From the NCBI RefSeq assembly GCF_002940205.1, contig NZ_MDSK01000020.1, positions 1 to 64,000 on the forward strand: DNA of 64,000 nucleotides, read 5' to 3'. The notes below the pieces were generated by a model, which was not told the DNA's origin, did not search any database, and saw nothing but the letters and a program-made list of their open reading frames with translations. Source of the DNA: Xanthomonas arboricola pv. guizotiae. GTDB taxonomy: Bacteria; Pseudomonadota; Gammaproteobacteria; Xanthomonadales; Xanthomonadaceae. Of this stretch, positions 44,140 to 53,229 are shown one piece after another (position 1 is the stretch's first letter; every line of letters begins with the position of its first letter). Position numbers and translations under genes: made by a program.

Positions 44140-47100
44140 ATGCCCTCGCTTACCTACCCCTCTCCGCCGCTGCCCAAGTCTGGCCAGCTCCGCGCCTATT
44201 GGCGCGCACCGTCGTCTCCCACTGCTTTGGCCTGGTCGATCGCGCGGGCTGCCGAGGCGCATCCCGGGCCGCTGCTGGTGATCGCGCGCGACAACCAGAG
44301 CGCACACCAGATCGAGTCCGATCTGCAGGCCTTGCTGGGTGAATCCTCGTCGCTGCCGGTGGTGCCGTTTCCCGACTGGGAAACCCTGCCCTACGACCAG
44401 TTCAGCCCGCACCCGGAGATCATCAGCCAGCGGCTGGCTGCGCTGCATCGCCTGCCCGGCCTGAGCCGCGGCGTGGTGATCGTGCCGGTGCAGACCTTGC
44501 TGCAGCAGTTGGCGCCACTGAGCTATATCGTCGGCGGCAGCTTCGATCTCACCGTTGGCCAGCGGCTGGATCTGGAGGCGGAAAAGCGCCGTCTGGAAAG
44601 CGCCGGTTACCGCAACGTCCCGCAGGTGATGGACCCGGGCGATTTTGCCGTCCGCGGCGGCCTGCTCGACGTGTTCCCGATGGGCGCGGACACGCCGTTG
44701 CGAGTCGAGTTGCTGGATGAGGATATCGATTCGATCCGCGTGTTCGACCCGGAATCGCAGCGCTCCCTGGACAAGGTGGACGCGGTCAAGATGCTGCCTG
44801 GCCGCGAAGTACCGATGGACGATGCCAGCGTCGAGCGCGTGCTGGCCTGCCTGCGCGAACGTTTCGACGTGGATACCCGGCGCAGCGCGCTGTATCAGGA
44901 TCTCAAATCCGGGCTGGCACCGTCGGGCATCGAGTATTACCTGCCGATGTTCTTCGCCAAGACCGCAACGCTGTTCGATTATCTGGACAAGCGCGTACTG
45001 CCGGTGATCGCCACTGGCGTGTCCAACGCCGCCGATACCTTCTGGGCGCAAGCGCAGAACCGCTACGAACAGCGCCGCCACGATGTCGAGCGCCCGCTGC
45101 TGCCGCCGGACGAGTTGTATCAATCGCCCGATGCGCTGCGCGAGCGCCTCAACAAGCTGGCGCGCATTGAGGTGTGGGCCAGTGATCATGCGCGTATCGA
45201 GGAAGCTGCCCCGCTCGGCGACCAACCGTTGCCGCCGCTGCCGGTGGCTGCAAAGGACGCCCCGGCCGGCCAGGCGCTGGCGGCGTTCCTGAGCCATTAC
45301 CCGGGCCGTGTGTTGGTGGCCGCCGACTCGGCCGGCCGCCGTGAAGCCTTGATGGAAGTGCTGGGCGCCGCGCAGTTGAAGCCCGAGGTGGTCGCCGATG
45401 TGCCGGCGTTCCTGGCGAGCACGCTGCGCTTTGGCATCACGGTGGCGCCGCTGGAAGACGGCTTTGCGCTGGATCAACCGCAGATTGCGCTGCTCACCGA
45501 GCGCCAGCTGTTCCCGGAGCGGGCCAATCAACCGCGCCGCACGCGTCGGGTCGGACGCGAGCCGGAAGCGATCATCCGCGACCTGGGCGAACTGTCCGAA
45601 GGCGCGCCGATCGTGCACGAGGACCACGGTGTGGGCCGCTACCGCGGGCTGATCGTGCTCGATGCCGGCGGCATGCCCGGCGAGTTCCTGGAAATCGAAT
45701 ACGCCAAGGGCGACCGGCTGTATGTGCCGGTGGCGCAGCTGCACCTGATCAGCCGCTACTCCGGCGCCTCGGCCGAGACCGCCCCACTGCACTCGCTGGG
45801 TGGCGAGCAATGGACCAAGGCCAAGCGCAAGGCGGCCGAAAAGGTCCGCGATGTGGCCGCCGAACTGCTGGAAATCCAGGCGCGCCGACGCGCACGTGCA
45901 GGTCTGGCGCTGCAGGTGGACCGTGCGATGTACGAACCGTTTGCGGCTGGCTTTCCGTTCGAAGAAACCGGCGACCAGCTTGCTGCAATCGATGCCACGC
46001 TACGTGACCTGGGCAGCAGCCAACCGATGGACCGCGTGGTCTGCGGCGACGTCGGCTTCGGCAAGACCGAGGTCGCGGTACGCGCCGCGTTCGCCGCGGC
46101 CAGCGCCGGCAAGCAGGTCGCCGTGCTGGTGCCCACCACGCTGCTGGCCGAGCAGCATTACCGCAATTTCCGCGACCGTTTCGCCGATTACCCGATGAAG
46201 GTGGAAGTGCTCTCGCGCTTCAAGAGCAGCAAGGAAATCAAGGCCGAACTGGAGAAGGTCGCCAGCGGCGACATCGACGTGATCATCGGCACGCATCGGC
46301 TGTTGCAGCCGGACGTGAAGTTCAAGGATCTCGGCTTGGTCGTCGTCGACGAAGAACAGCGCTTCGGCGTGCGGCAGAAAGAGGCGCTCAAGGCGATGCG
46401 CGCCAACGTGCATCTGCTCACGCTCACTGCCACACCGATCCCGCGCACGCTCAATATGGCCATGGCCGGCCTGCGCGATCTGTCGATCATCGCTACGCCG
46501 CCGCCGAACCGCCTGGCGGTGCAGACCTTCATCACCGCGTGGGACAACGCGCTGCTGCGCGAAGCCTTCCAGCGCGAACTCAGCCGTGGTGGGCAGCTGT
46601 ATTTCCTGCATAACGATGTGGAAAGCATCGTGCGCATGCAGCGCGACCTGTCCGAGCTGGTGCCGGAGGCGCGCATCGGCATTGCGCATGGGCAGATGCC
46701 CGAGCGCGAGCTGGAACGGGTGATGCTGGATTTCCAGAAGCAGCGCTTCAATGTGTTGCTGTCGACCACGATCATCGAATCGGGCATCGACATCCCCAAC
46801 GCCAATACCATCATCATCAATCGTGCCGACCGGTTTGGGCTGGCGCAGTTGCATCAGTTGCGCGGCCGCGTTGGTCGCTCGCATCACCGCGCCTACGCGT
46901 ATCTGGTGGTGCCGGATCGTCGTTCGATGACCTCCGATGCAGAGAAGCGTCTGGAAGCGATCGCCTCCATGGACGAGCTCGGCGCCGGCTTCACCCTGGC
47001 CACCCACGATCTGGAGATCCGCGGTGCCGGCGAGTTGCTGGGCGAAGACCAGAGCGGGCAGATGGCCGAGGTCGGCTTCAGCCTGTACACCGAGCTGCTG

Positions 47101-47604
47101 GAGCGCGCGGTGCGCAGCATCCGCCAGGGCAAGCTGCCGGACCTGGATGCCGGCGAGGAGGTCCGCGGTGCCGAGGTCGAGCTGCATGTGGCCGCGCTGA
47201 TTCCCGAGGATTACCTGCCCGACGTGCATACCCGCCTGACGCTGTACAAGCGCATCTCCAGCGCACGCGATGCCGATGCGCTGCGCGAATTGCAGGTGGA
47301 GATGATCGACCGCTTCGGCCTGCTGCCGGACCCGGTCAAACACCTGTTCGCGATTGCCGAGCTCAAGCTGCAGGCCAATACCCTCGGCATCCGCAAACTG
47401 GATCTGGGCGAAAACGGCGGCCGCCTGGTGTTCGAAGCCAAACCGTCGATCGACCCGGTCGCGGTGATCCAGATGATCCAGAAGCAGCCCAAGATCTACA
47501 GCATGGACGGCCCGGACAAATTGCGCGTCAAGCTGCCGCTGCCGGAAGGCGCGGACCGCTTCAATGCCGCGCGTGGCTTGTTGACGATGCTGGCACCGAG
47601 ATAA
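44140..47604 (+). CDS. mfd: Transcription-repair coupling factor Mfd
   Basis: 1154 residues, full family length. N-terminal UvrB-like domain (VVPFPDWETLPYDQFSPHPEIISQRLAAL), RNA-polymerase-interaction domain (GAPIVHEDHGVGRYRGL), then the RecG-like translocase: Walker A region VCGDVGFGKTEVAVRAAF, DEEQ box VVDEEQRFGVRQKE, TATPIPRTLNMAM, and motif VI HQLRGRVGRSHHRAYAYL, followed by the D7 regulatory domain. It removes RNA polymerase stalled at lesions and recruits UvrA. ATG at 44140. Confidence 0.97.
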   Translation: MPSLTYPSPPLPKSGQLRAYWRAPSSPTALAWSIARAAEAHPGPLLVIARDNQSAHQIESDLQALLGESSSLPVVPFPDWETLPYDQFSPHPEIISQRLAALHRLPGLSRGVVIVPVQTLLQQLAPLSYIVGGSFDLTVGQRLDLEAEKRRLESAGYRNVPQVMDPGDFAVRGGLLDVFPMGADTPLRVELLDEDIDSIRVFDPESQRSLDKVDAVKMLPGREVPMDDASVERVLACLRERFDVDTRRSALYQDLKSGLAPSGIEYYLPMFFAKTATLFDYLDKRVLPVIATGVSNAADTFWAQAQNRYEQRRHDVERPLLPPDELYQSPDALRERLNKLARIEVWASDHARIEEAAPLGDQPLPPLPVAAKDAPAGQALAAFLSHYPGRVLVAADSAGRREALMEVLGAAQLKPEVVADVPAFLASTLRFGITVAPLEDGFALDQPQIALLTERQLFPERANQPRRTRRVGREPEAIIRDLGELSEGAPIVHEDHGVGRYRGLIVLDAGGMPGEFLEIEYAKGDRLYVPVAQLHLISRYSGASAETAPLHSLGGEQWTKAKRKAAEKVRDVAAELLEIQARRRARAGLALQVDRAMYEPFAAGFPFEETGDQLAAIDATLRDLGSSQPMDRVVCGDVGFGKTEVAVRAAFAAASAGKQVAVLVPTTLLAEQHYRNFRDRFADYPMKVEVLSRFKSSKEIKAELEKVASGDIDVIIGTHRLLQPDVKFKDLGLVVVDEEQRFGVRQKEALKAMRANVHLLTLTATPIPRTLNMAMAGLRDLSIIATPPPNRLAVQTFITAWDNALLREAFQRELSRGGQLYFLHNDVESIVRMQRDLSELVPEARIGIAHGQMPERELERVMLDFQKQRFNVLLSTTIIESGIDIPNANTIIINRADRFGLAQLHQLRGRVGRSHHRAYAYLVVPDRRSMTSDAEKRLEAIASMDELGAGFTLATHDLEIRGAGELLGEDQSGQMAEVGFSLYTELLERAVRSIRQGKLPDLDAGEEVRGAEVELHVAALIPEDYLPDVHTRLTLYKRISSARDADALRELQVEMIDRFGLLPDPVKHLFAIAELKLQANTLGIRKLDLGENGGRLVFEAKPSIDPVAVIQMIQKQPKIYSMDGPDKLRVKLPLPEGADRFNAARGLLTMLAPR

Positions 47605-48109
47605 GCGAGCTGCGCGGTCGGTTGCGCCTGCTTTGTGCAGCGCTCTCGACCGTGCAGGACGCAAGCACGCGTCGGGCGCGTTGCGATCGCGGCGCGAAGT
47701 CAATCCGGTCCAATGCGGCATTTTCACTAACGCTCTCCGCTACAGGCGATGCCGGGCGTGATACATGCCGCCTGTTTCATGCGTTTTCGCGGCAGTGGCC
47801 GTGCACAGATCCATCCCGCACGCATTGAAGAAGTCGGCTGAAAGGCGGCTATCTGTCCTGCAGGACTGTCCAGGACATTGGTTCCCTGAGCCTGCTTGCG
47901 ACAAAGCTGAGCAATTAATGCCCAGGCAGTGATGGATTTCTCAAATCCGTCACTGCACTGAATTTGGCCTAAATATTCCTGTCGCGCGCCGATACCTGCA
48001 TGGACCGGCATGTCCGCGTGTGCAGAGCTGCCCACGCAAGCCACGCCGGAGCGACCTTCTTCCGCGTCATGGCACGCACCCGTGCGCCGTCGCATCGCTT
48101 GAGGCATCC
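47605..48109. other. Intergenic DNA upstream of the chemotaxis operon
   Basis: 505 bases without a recognisable gene. The stretch from about 47880 to 47980 is AT-richer than its surroundings and leads into the sigma-28-like promoter listed separately. Confidence 0.5.
47970..47995 (+). promoter_or_regulatory. Candidate sigma-28 (FliA) promoter of the chemotaxis operon
   Basis: TAAA at 47970-47973 and GCCGATAC at 47988-47995, separated by 14 bases. The consensus is TAAA-N15-GCCGATAA, so there is one base less spacing and one mismatch at the end. It lies 114 bases before the first gene, a STAS protein, and would tie the operon to late flagellar gene expression. Confidence 0.6.
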
Positions 48110-48439
48110 ATGAACACGCCACTGTCCGATCTACCCGCGCCGCTGACGCTCGCCCTGGAAGGCGAGATGACCATCCGTCGCGCTGCCGAACTCAAGCCGC
48201 TGCTGCAGCCGGCCTTGCTGCACCCGGGCGGATTGCACCTGGACCTGGGCGCGGTCAGCGAGATCGACACCACCGGCCTGCAGTTGCTGCTGGCGACCAA
48301 GCAGGCGATTCAGGCCGACGGCCGGCCGTTTTCGCTGACCGATTCCAGCCGCGCGGTGGTCGATGTGATCGAACTGCTCGGCCTGCTCGAAGCGCTGTAC
48401 CCGCACGCGGTTGCGGGTATCGGCGAACGCATTCACTAA
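48110..48439 (+). CDS. STAS-domain protein, first gene of the chemotaxis operon
   Basis: 109 residues, one STAS domain (LTLALEGEMTIRRAAELKPLL, LHLDLGAVSEIDTTGLQLLLATKQ). DTTG at about residue 58 corresponds to the phospho-acceptor Ser/Thr site of anti-sigma-factor antagonists. In chemotaxis operons such small STAS proteins are thought to modulate array signalling, though the mechanism is not settled. The ATG at 48110 gives the compact domain; cheA starts 16 bases after the stop. Confidence 0.85.
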   Translation: MNTPLSDLPAPLTLALEGEMTIRRAAELKPLLQPALLHPGGLHLDLGAVSEIDTTGLQLLLATKQAIQADGRPFSLTDSSRAVVDVIELLGLLEALYPHAVAGIGERIH

Positions 48440-48455
48440 CGGACCGGCCACGCGT

Positions 48456-50465
48456 ATGGATATGAACCAGCTGATGCAGACCTTCCTGGCCGAGAGCCGG
48501 GACCTGCTCGAAGACATGGAACGTCACCTGCTCGAAGCCGAGCGTGGCGCCTCCTCGCCGGATGCGGTCAATGCGATCTTCCGTGCGGCGCACACCATCA
48601 AGGGCTCGGGCGGCCTGTTCGATCTGCCGCAGCTGGTCGGCTTCACCCATGTCGTGGAAAGCGTGCTGGACCTGGTGCGCGACGACGCGCTGACGCTGAG
48701 CTCGGAACTGATCGCGCTGCTGCTGGTGTGCTGCGACCACATCCATGCCCTGGTGGAAACCGCCGCCGACCCCGCCCACGCCGATGCCGACGCACTGGCG
48801 GCAGAAGCCGCCCCCCTGCTGGCACAACTGCAGACCTACCTGCAGGCCAGCGCATGCGGTGTCGCCGCCTCCGCCATCCAGCACGGCACTCCGGAAAAAC
48901 AGAGCGGTTACTGGCGCATCACGCTCAAACTGTTCGCCGACGCGCTGCGCTACGGCAACTCGCCGCTCAAGCTGATCCGCAACCTGCGCGGGCTGGGCTC
49001 GGTCGAGTCGATCAGCACCGACGTCAGCCAGCTGCCGAGCTTCGAAGCGCTTGATCCGGAAGCCAATTATCTGGGCTTCCAGATCCTGCTGCGCAGCGAT
49101 GCCGACCGGGCCGCGATCGAGGACGTGTTCGAGTTCGTGCGCGAGGACTGCGACCTGGAGATCCTCTCGGTGCCGGCACCGATGGACGCCACCGCCGCGC
49201 TGGCGAGCGAGCCGGTCGTGGCAGCCAGCGCGCCGGTCGTCGGCGCGCTGGCCGCCGTCCCGGCCGCTGCCCCGGCACGCGCGCCGCAGGACGCCGGCGC
49301 GCGCAACGCCGACGCGCGCTCGATCCGCGTCGACGCCGACAAGCTCGATCGCATGATCGATCTGGTCGGCGAACTCATCATCGCGGTGGCCGGCACCAAT
49401 GCCAACGCACAACGCACCGGCGACGCGCAGTTGCTGGAATCGGCCTCGATCCTGGCCGGCCTGGTGGAAGAGGTACGCGAAAGCGCCCTGCAACTGCGCA
49501 TGGTCAAGATCGGCGGCACCTTCAGCCGCTTCCAGCGCGTGGTGCACGATGTGGCGCGCGAACTCGGCAAGGACATCGCGCTGGTGGTGGCCGGCGAGGA
49601 CACCGAGCTGGACAAGTCGGTGGTGGAAAAGATCGGCGACCCCCTCACCCATCTGGTGCGCAATGCCATGGACCACGGCATCGAGCCGGCGGACGTGCGC
49701 GTGGCGCGTGGCAAGCCCGCACGCGGCACCGTCGGCCTCAATGCGTATCACGACTCCGGCAGCATCGTCATCCAGATCACCGACGACGGCGGCGGCCTGA
49801 ACCGCGACCGCATCCTGGCCAAGGCGCTGGAGCGCGGCCTGATCGAGCCGGGCCGCCAGCTCAGCGACCGCGAGGTGTTCGCGATGATCTTCGAGCCGGG
49901 ATTCTCCACCGCCGAAAAGGTCACCAACCTGTCCGGGCGCGGCGTCGGCATGGATGTGGTCAAGCGCAACATCACCGCGCTGCGCGGCACCGTGGAGATC
50001 GACAGCAGCGCCGGCGTGGGCACCACCATCTCGGTGCGGCTGCCGCTGACGCTGGCCATCATCAACGGCTTCCAGGTGGGCGTGGGCAAATCCGTGTTCG
50101 TGGTGCCGCTGGACGTGGTGGAGGAATGCGTGGAATTCACCCCGGACTACAGCAGCGACTACATCGACCTGCGTGGCAGCGTGCTGCCGTATGTGCGCCT
50201 GCGCGAACTGTTCGCGCTCGGCGGCAGGACGCCGGCGCGCGAAAGCATCGTGGTGATCCACCAGGGCGCCCAGCGCTTCGGTCTGGTCGTGGACACCTTG
50301 CTGGGCGAATGGCAGACCGTGATCAAGCCGCTGTCCAAGGTCTTCGCGCAGGTCAAAGGCATCAGTGGCTCGAGCATCCTGGGCAGCGGCGATGTCGCGC
50401 TGATTCTGGATGTGCCCAGCCTGATTCAGCAGTTGCACCCCAATCAGGACGCGTTGGCGGCCTGA
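48456..50465 (+). CDS. cheA: Chemotaxis histidine kinase CheA
   Basis: 669 residues. The P1 Hpt domain has phospho-acceptor His46 in AAHTIKGSGGLFDLPQLV. A linker and P2-like region (YWRITLKLFADALRYGNSPLKLIRNLRGLG) follow, then the P3 dimerisation helices (SIRVDADKLDRMIDLVGELIIA), P4 ATPase (HLVRNAMDHGIE, ITDDGGGLNRDRI, GRGVGMDVVKRNI) and P5 CheW-like domain to the end. It autophosphorylates and passes phosphate to CheB and to CheY-type receivers. ATG at 48456 is preferred; a second ATG two codons on is possible. The third gene, a chemoreceptor, follows after 68 bases. Confidence 0.95.
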   Translation: MDMNQLMQTFLAESRDLLEDMERHLLEAERGASSPDAVNAIFRAAHTIKGSGGLFDLPQLVGFTHVVESVLDLVRDDALTLSSELIALLLVCCDHIHALVETAADPAHADADALAAEAAPLLAQLQTYLQASACGVAASAIQHGTPEKQSGYWRITLKLFADALRYGNSPLKLIRNLRGLGSVESISTDVSQLPSFEALDPEANYLGFQILLRSDADRAAIEDVFEFVREDCDLEILSVPAPMDATAALASEPVVAASAPVVGALAAVPAAAPARAPQDAGARNADARSIRVDADKLDRMIDLVGELIIAVAGTNANAQRTGDAQLLESASILAGLVEEVRESALQLRMVKIGGTFSRFQRVVHDVARELGKDIALVVAGEDTELDKSVVEKIGDPLTHLVRNAMDHGIEPADVRVARGKPARGTVGLNAYHDSGSIVIQITDDGGGLNRDRILAKALERGLIEPGRQLSDREVFAMIFEPGFSTAEKVTNLSGRGVGMDVVKRNITALRGTVEIDSSAGVGTTISVRLPLTLAIINGFQVGVGKSVFVVPLDVVEECVEFTPDYSSDYIDLRGSVLPYVRLRELFALGGRTPARESIVVIHQGAQRFGLVVDTLLGEWQTVIKPLSKVFAQVKGISGSSILGSGDVALILDVPSLIQQLHPNQDALAA

Positions 50466-50533
50466 GCGCTCGCAGCATCGCTCCCGCAAAAATCGCGTCG
50501 TTTGTCGTTCCCTGACCCCAGGAAGCTACCGCC

Positions 50534-52690
50534 ATGTCACACCGTCTCCCGATCGCCACGCAGTTGTGGTTCACCGCCGCGCTTGCCGTCGCCCTGCCCG
50601 TCGTCGTGGTCGTCGCCGGCGTTGCGCTGACGCTGTCGCACGCGGCCTTGCTGGGCATCAGCCTCGTGGCCGCATTGATCAGCGGCGCCCTGCTGGTCTG
50701 GGCGATCCGCGTCGCCAGCGCGTCGCTGGAGTTGGCCACCACCACGCTCGACGCGTTCTCGCGCGGCAACTTCGATGTCACCCTGCCGCAAGTGCGCGAC
50801 GAGCAGGCCGGCGACGTCCTGCGCGGGCTGCGCAAGGTGCAGAACGGCATCCGTCACGTCAATGAAGAAATCAACCGCGTCTCGCGCGAGCACGATGCCG
50901 GCGAGATCGATGCACGCATCGACGTGGCGCGTTTCGACGGCGACTTCCGCACCATGGGCGAAGGCATCAACCGCATGGTCGCCAGCCACATCGCGGTCAA
51001 GAAGCAGGCCATGGCGTGCGTGGCCGAGTTCGGTCGCGGCAATTTTTCCGCCGAACTGGAGCGCCTGCCGGGCAAGAAGGCCTTCATCAACGAGGTGGTG
51101 GACCAGATCCGCGGCAACCTCACCGGCATGGTCGCCGAGGTCAACCGCATGTCGGCCGAGCATGACGCCGGCGATATCGACGTGGTCATCGACACCCAGC
51201 GTTTCACCGGCGATTTCCGCCGCATGGCCGAAGGCATCAACGCGATGGTGGCCAGCCATATCGCGGTCAAGAAGCAGGCCATCGCCTGCGTGGCCGAATT
51301 CGGCCGCGGCAACTTCACCGCGCAGCTGCCGTTGCTACCGGGTAAGAAGCGCTTCATCAACGAAACCCTGGAACAGGTGCGCGGCAACCTCACCGGCCTG
51401 ATCCGCGAGATCAACCACATGTCGGCCGAGCACGAGGCCGGCGATATCGACGTGGTGATCGACAGCAGCGGCTTCGACGGCGATTTCCGCAGCCTGGCCA
51501 CCGGCATCAACCAGATGGTGGGCGCGCATATCGCAGTCAAGAAACTGGCGATGGGCGTGGTGGCCGAGTTCGGCCGCGGCAACTTCGAAGCGCCGCTGGC
51601 GCAGCTGCCGGGCAAGAAGGCCTTCATCAACGACACCGTGGAGCGTGCGCGCGGCAACCTGCGCAGCATTTCCGAGGTGATCCAGGTGATGGGCGCGATG
51701 GCCGACGGCGACCTCACCCACACCGTGGAAGGCCGCTACGAAGGCGCCTTCGCCGACATGCAGCGCTACGTCAACACCACCATGAGCCGGCTGACCGAGA
51801 TCGTCGATGAGGTCAACCGCAACGCCGAGAACCTGGCCAGCGCCTCCGAACAGGTCAGCGCCACCGCCCAGGCGCTGGCCCAGGCCGCCAGCGAACAGGC
51901 CGCCGGCGTGGAAGAGACCAGCGCCTCGCTGGAACAGATGACCGCCTCCATCGCGCAGAACACCGAGAACGCGCGCGTCACCGACAGCATGGCCGCCAAG
52001 GCCGCCAGCGAAGCGGCCGACGGCGGCGACACCGTGCGCGCCACCGTGGTGGCGATGAAGGACATCGCCAAGAAGATCGGCATCATCGACGACATCGCCT
52101 ACCAGACCAATCTGCTGGCGCTCAATGCCGCCATCGAGGCCGCGCGCGCCGGCGAACACGGCAAGGGCTTTGCGGTGGTGGCGGCGGAAGTGCGCAAGCT
52201 GGCCGAGCGCAGCCAGGTCGCCGCGCAGGAGATCGGCGAGGTGGCCGGCTCCAGCGTGGACCTGGCCGAAAGCGCCGGCCGCGTGCTCGGCGAGATGGTG
52301 CCCTCGATCCGCCGCACCTCCGACCTGGTGCAGGAAATCGCCGCCGCCTCCGAAGAACAGACCGCCGGCGTCAGCCAGATCAACACCGCCGTCGGCCAGT
52401 TGAACCAGACCACGCAGTCGGCCGCGGCCAATGCCGAAGAGCTGGCCGCCACCTCGGAGGAAATGAGCGCGCAGGCCGAACAGCTGCAGCAGTTGATGGG
52501 CTTCTTCCGGCTCGGCAATGGCTCGCGCGCGGTGGCATCGACCAGCAACAAGCCTGGCCCGCGCCGGATCGCACCGCATGCCAGCAGCGCCGCGGTCAGC
52601 ACGCCTCCGCGTCGCAGCAACGTGCGCCAGATCGGCGCGGTGGCGGCCACCGCCGATGCGATCGACGAATCGCAGTTCGCCAGCTTCTGA
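50534..52690 (+). CDS. Methyl-accepting chemotaxis protein with poly-HAMP repeats
   Basis: 718 residues. Two adjacent membrane helices (residues about 10-35 and 38-58) with almost no periplasmic loop. A cytoplasmic HAMP segment and three tandem 90-residue repeats (about residues 108-377; each contains [42 protein letters not shown] and FINE) are followed by the signalling hairpin with tip [37 protein letters not shown]. The lack of an external sensing domain points to an intracellular or membrane-energy cue read through the HAMP-like chain. There is no C-terminal NWETF tether. It sits between cheA and cheW and is presumably their dedicated receptor. Confidence 0.92.
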   Translation: MSHRLPIATQLWFTAALAVALPVVVVVAGVALTLSHAALLGISLVAALISGALLVWAIRVASASLELATTTLDAFSRGNFDVTLPQVRDEQAGDVLRGLRKVQNGIRHVNEEINRVSREHDAGEIDARIDVARFDGDFRTMGEGINRMVASHIAVKKQAMACVAEFGRGNFSAELERLPGKKAFINEVVDQIRGNLTGMVAEVNRMSAEHDAGDIDVVIDTQRFTGDFRRMAEGINAMVASHIAVKKQAIACVAEFGRGNFTAQLPLLPGKKRFINETLEQVRGNLTGLIREINHMSAEHEAGDIDVVIDSSGFDGDFRSLATGINQMVGAHIAVKKLAMGVVAEFGRGNFEAPLAQLPGKKAFINDTVERARGNLRSISEVIQVMGAMADGDLTHTVEGRYEGAFADMQRYVNTTMSRLTEIVDEVNRNAENLASASEQVSATAQALAQAASEQAAGVEETSASLEQMTASIAQNTENARVTDSMAAKAASEAADGGDTVRATVVAMKDIAKKIGIIDDIAYQTNLLALNAAIEAARAGEHGKGFAVVAAEVRKLAERSQVAAQEIGEVAGSSVDLAESAGRVLGEMVPSIRRTSDLVQEIAAASEEQTAGVSQINTAVGQLNQTTQSAAANAEELAATSEEMSAQAEQLQQLMGFFRLGNGSRAVASTSNKPGPRRIAPHASSAAVSTPPRRSNVRQIGAVAATADAIDESQFASF
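50854..51663 (+). repeat. Three tandem 270-base units inside the chemoreceptor gene
   Basis: The coding repeats recur at exactly 270 bases; for example the GAGCAYGABGCCGGCGA element is at 50888, 51158 and 51428. They encode three 90-residue HAMP-like modules. Units are highly similar in DNA, so unit number could change by recombination. Confidence 0.85.
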
Positions 52691-52700
52691 GGAAACGACG

Positions 52701-53228
52701 ATGCAACCGCACAGCGCAGCCATCACCGCCACACGCACCGTTGCGCCGTCATCGACGGCACCGCAGCAATACCTGACCTTTCTGCTGGGCACGGAGATGT
52801 TCGGCCTGGGCATCCTCGGCATCAAGGAAATCATCGAATACCGCGCGCCCACCGATGTGCCGATGATGCCGCCGGCCCTGCGCGGCGTGATCAACCTGCG
52901 CGGCGCGGTGGTGCCGGTGGTGGATCTGCAGCAACGCTTCGGCCGCGACGCCAGCGCGATCACCAAGCGCAGTTGCATCGTGATCGTGGAGATCGCCAAT
53001 GCCCAGGTGCATCAGGTGCTCGGCCTGCTCGTGGACGCGGTGAGCGAAGTGCTGGAGATCGCGACCGACGCGATCGCCGGCGCGCCCAGTTTTGGCGCCG
53101 GCATCGCACGCGAATGCATCCATGCGATGGCCAGGATCGGCGAACGCTTCGTGATCCTGCTCGACGCCGACGCGCTGCTGGGCAACGCCGCACCCGCCCA
53201 GCGGCCTGTCGCCGAGCTGGCAGCCTGA
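52701..53228 (+). CDS. cheW: Chemotaxis coupling protein CheW
   Basis: 175 residues. CheW fold with QQYLTFLLGTEMFGLGILGIKEIIEYRAPTDVPMMPPALRGVINLRGAVVPVVDLQQRFG at residues 22-81, then VHQVLGLLVDAVSEVLEI. It links receptors to CheA. A 25-residue N-terminal extension precedes the domain. The ATG is ten bases after the receptor stop and GAGG of the stop region serves as binding site. The next gene starts one base after its stop. Confidence 0.93.
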   Translation: MQPHSAAITATRTVAPSSTAPQQYLTFLLGTEMFGLGILGIKEIIEYRAPTDVPMMPPALRGVINLRGAVVPVVDLQQRFGRDASAITKRSCIVIVEIANAQVHQVLGLLVDAVSEVLEIATDAIAGAPSFGAGIARECIHAMARIGERFVILLDADALLGNAAPAQRPVAELAA

Positions 53229-53229
53229 C

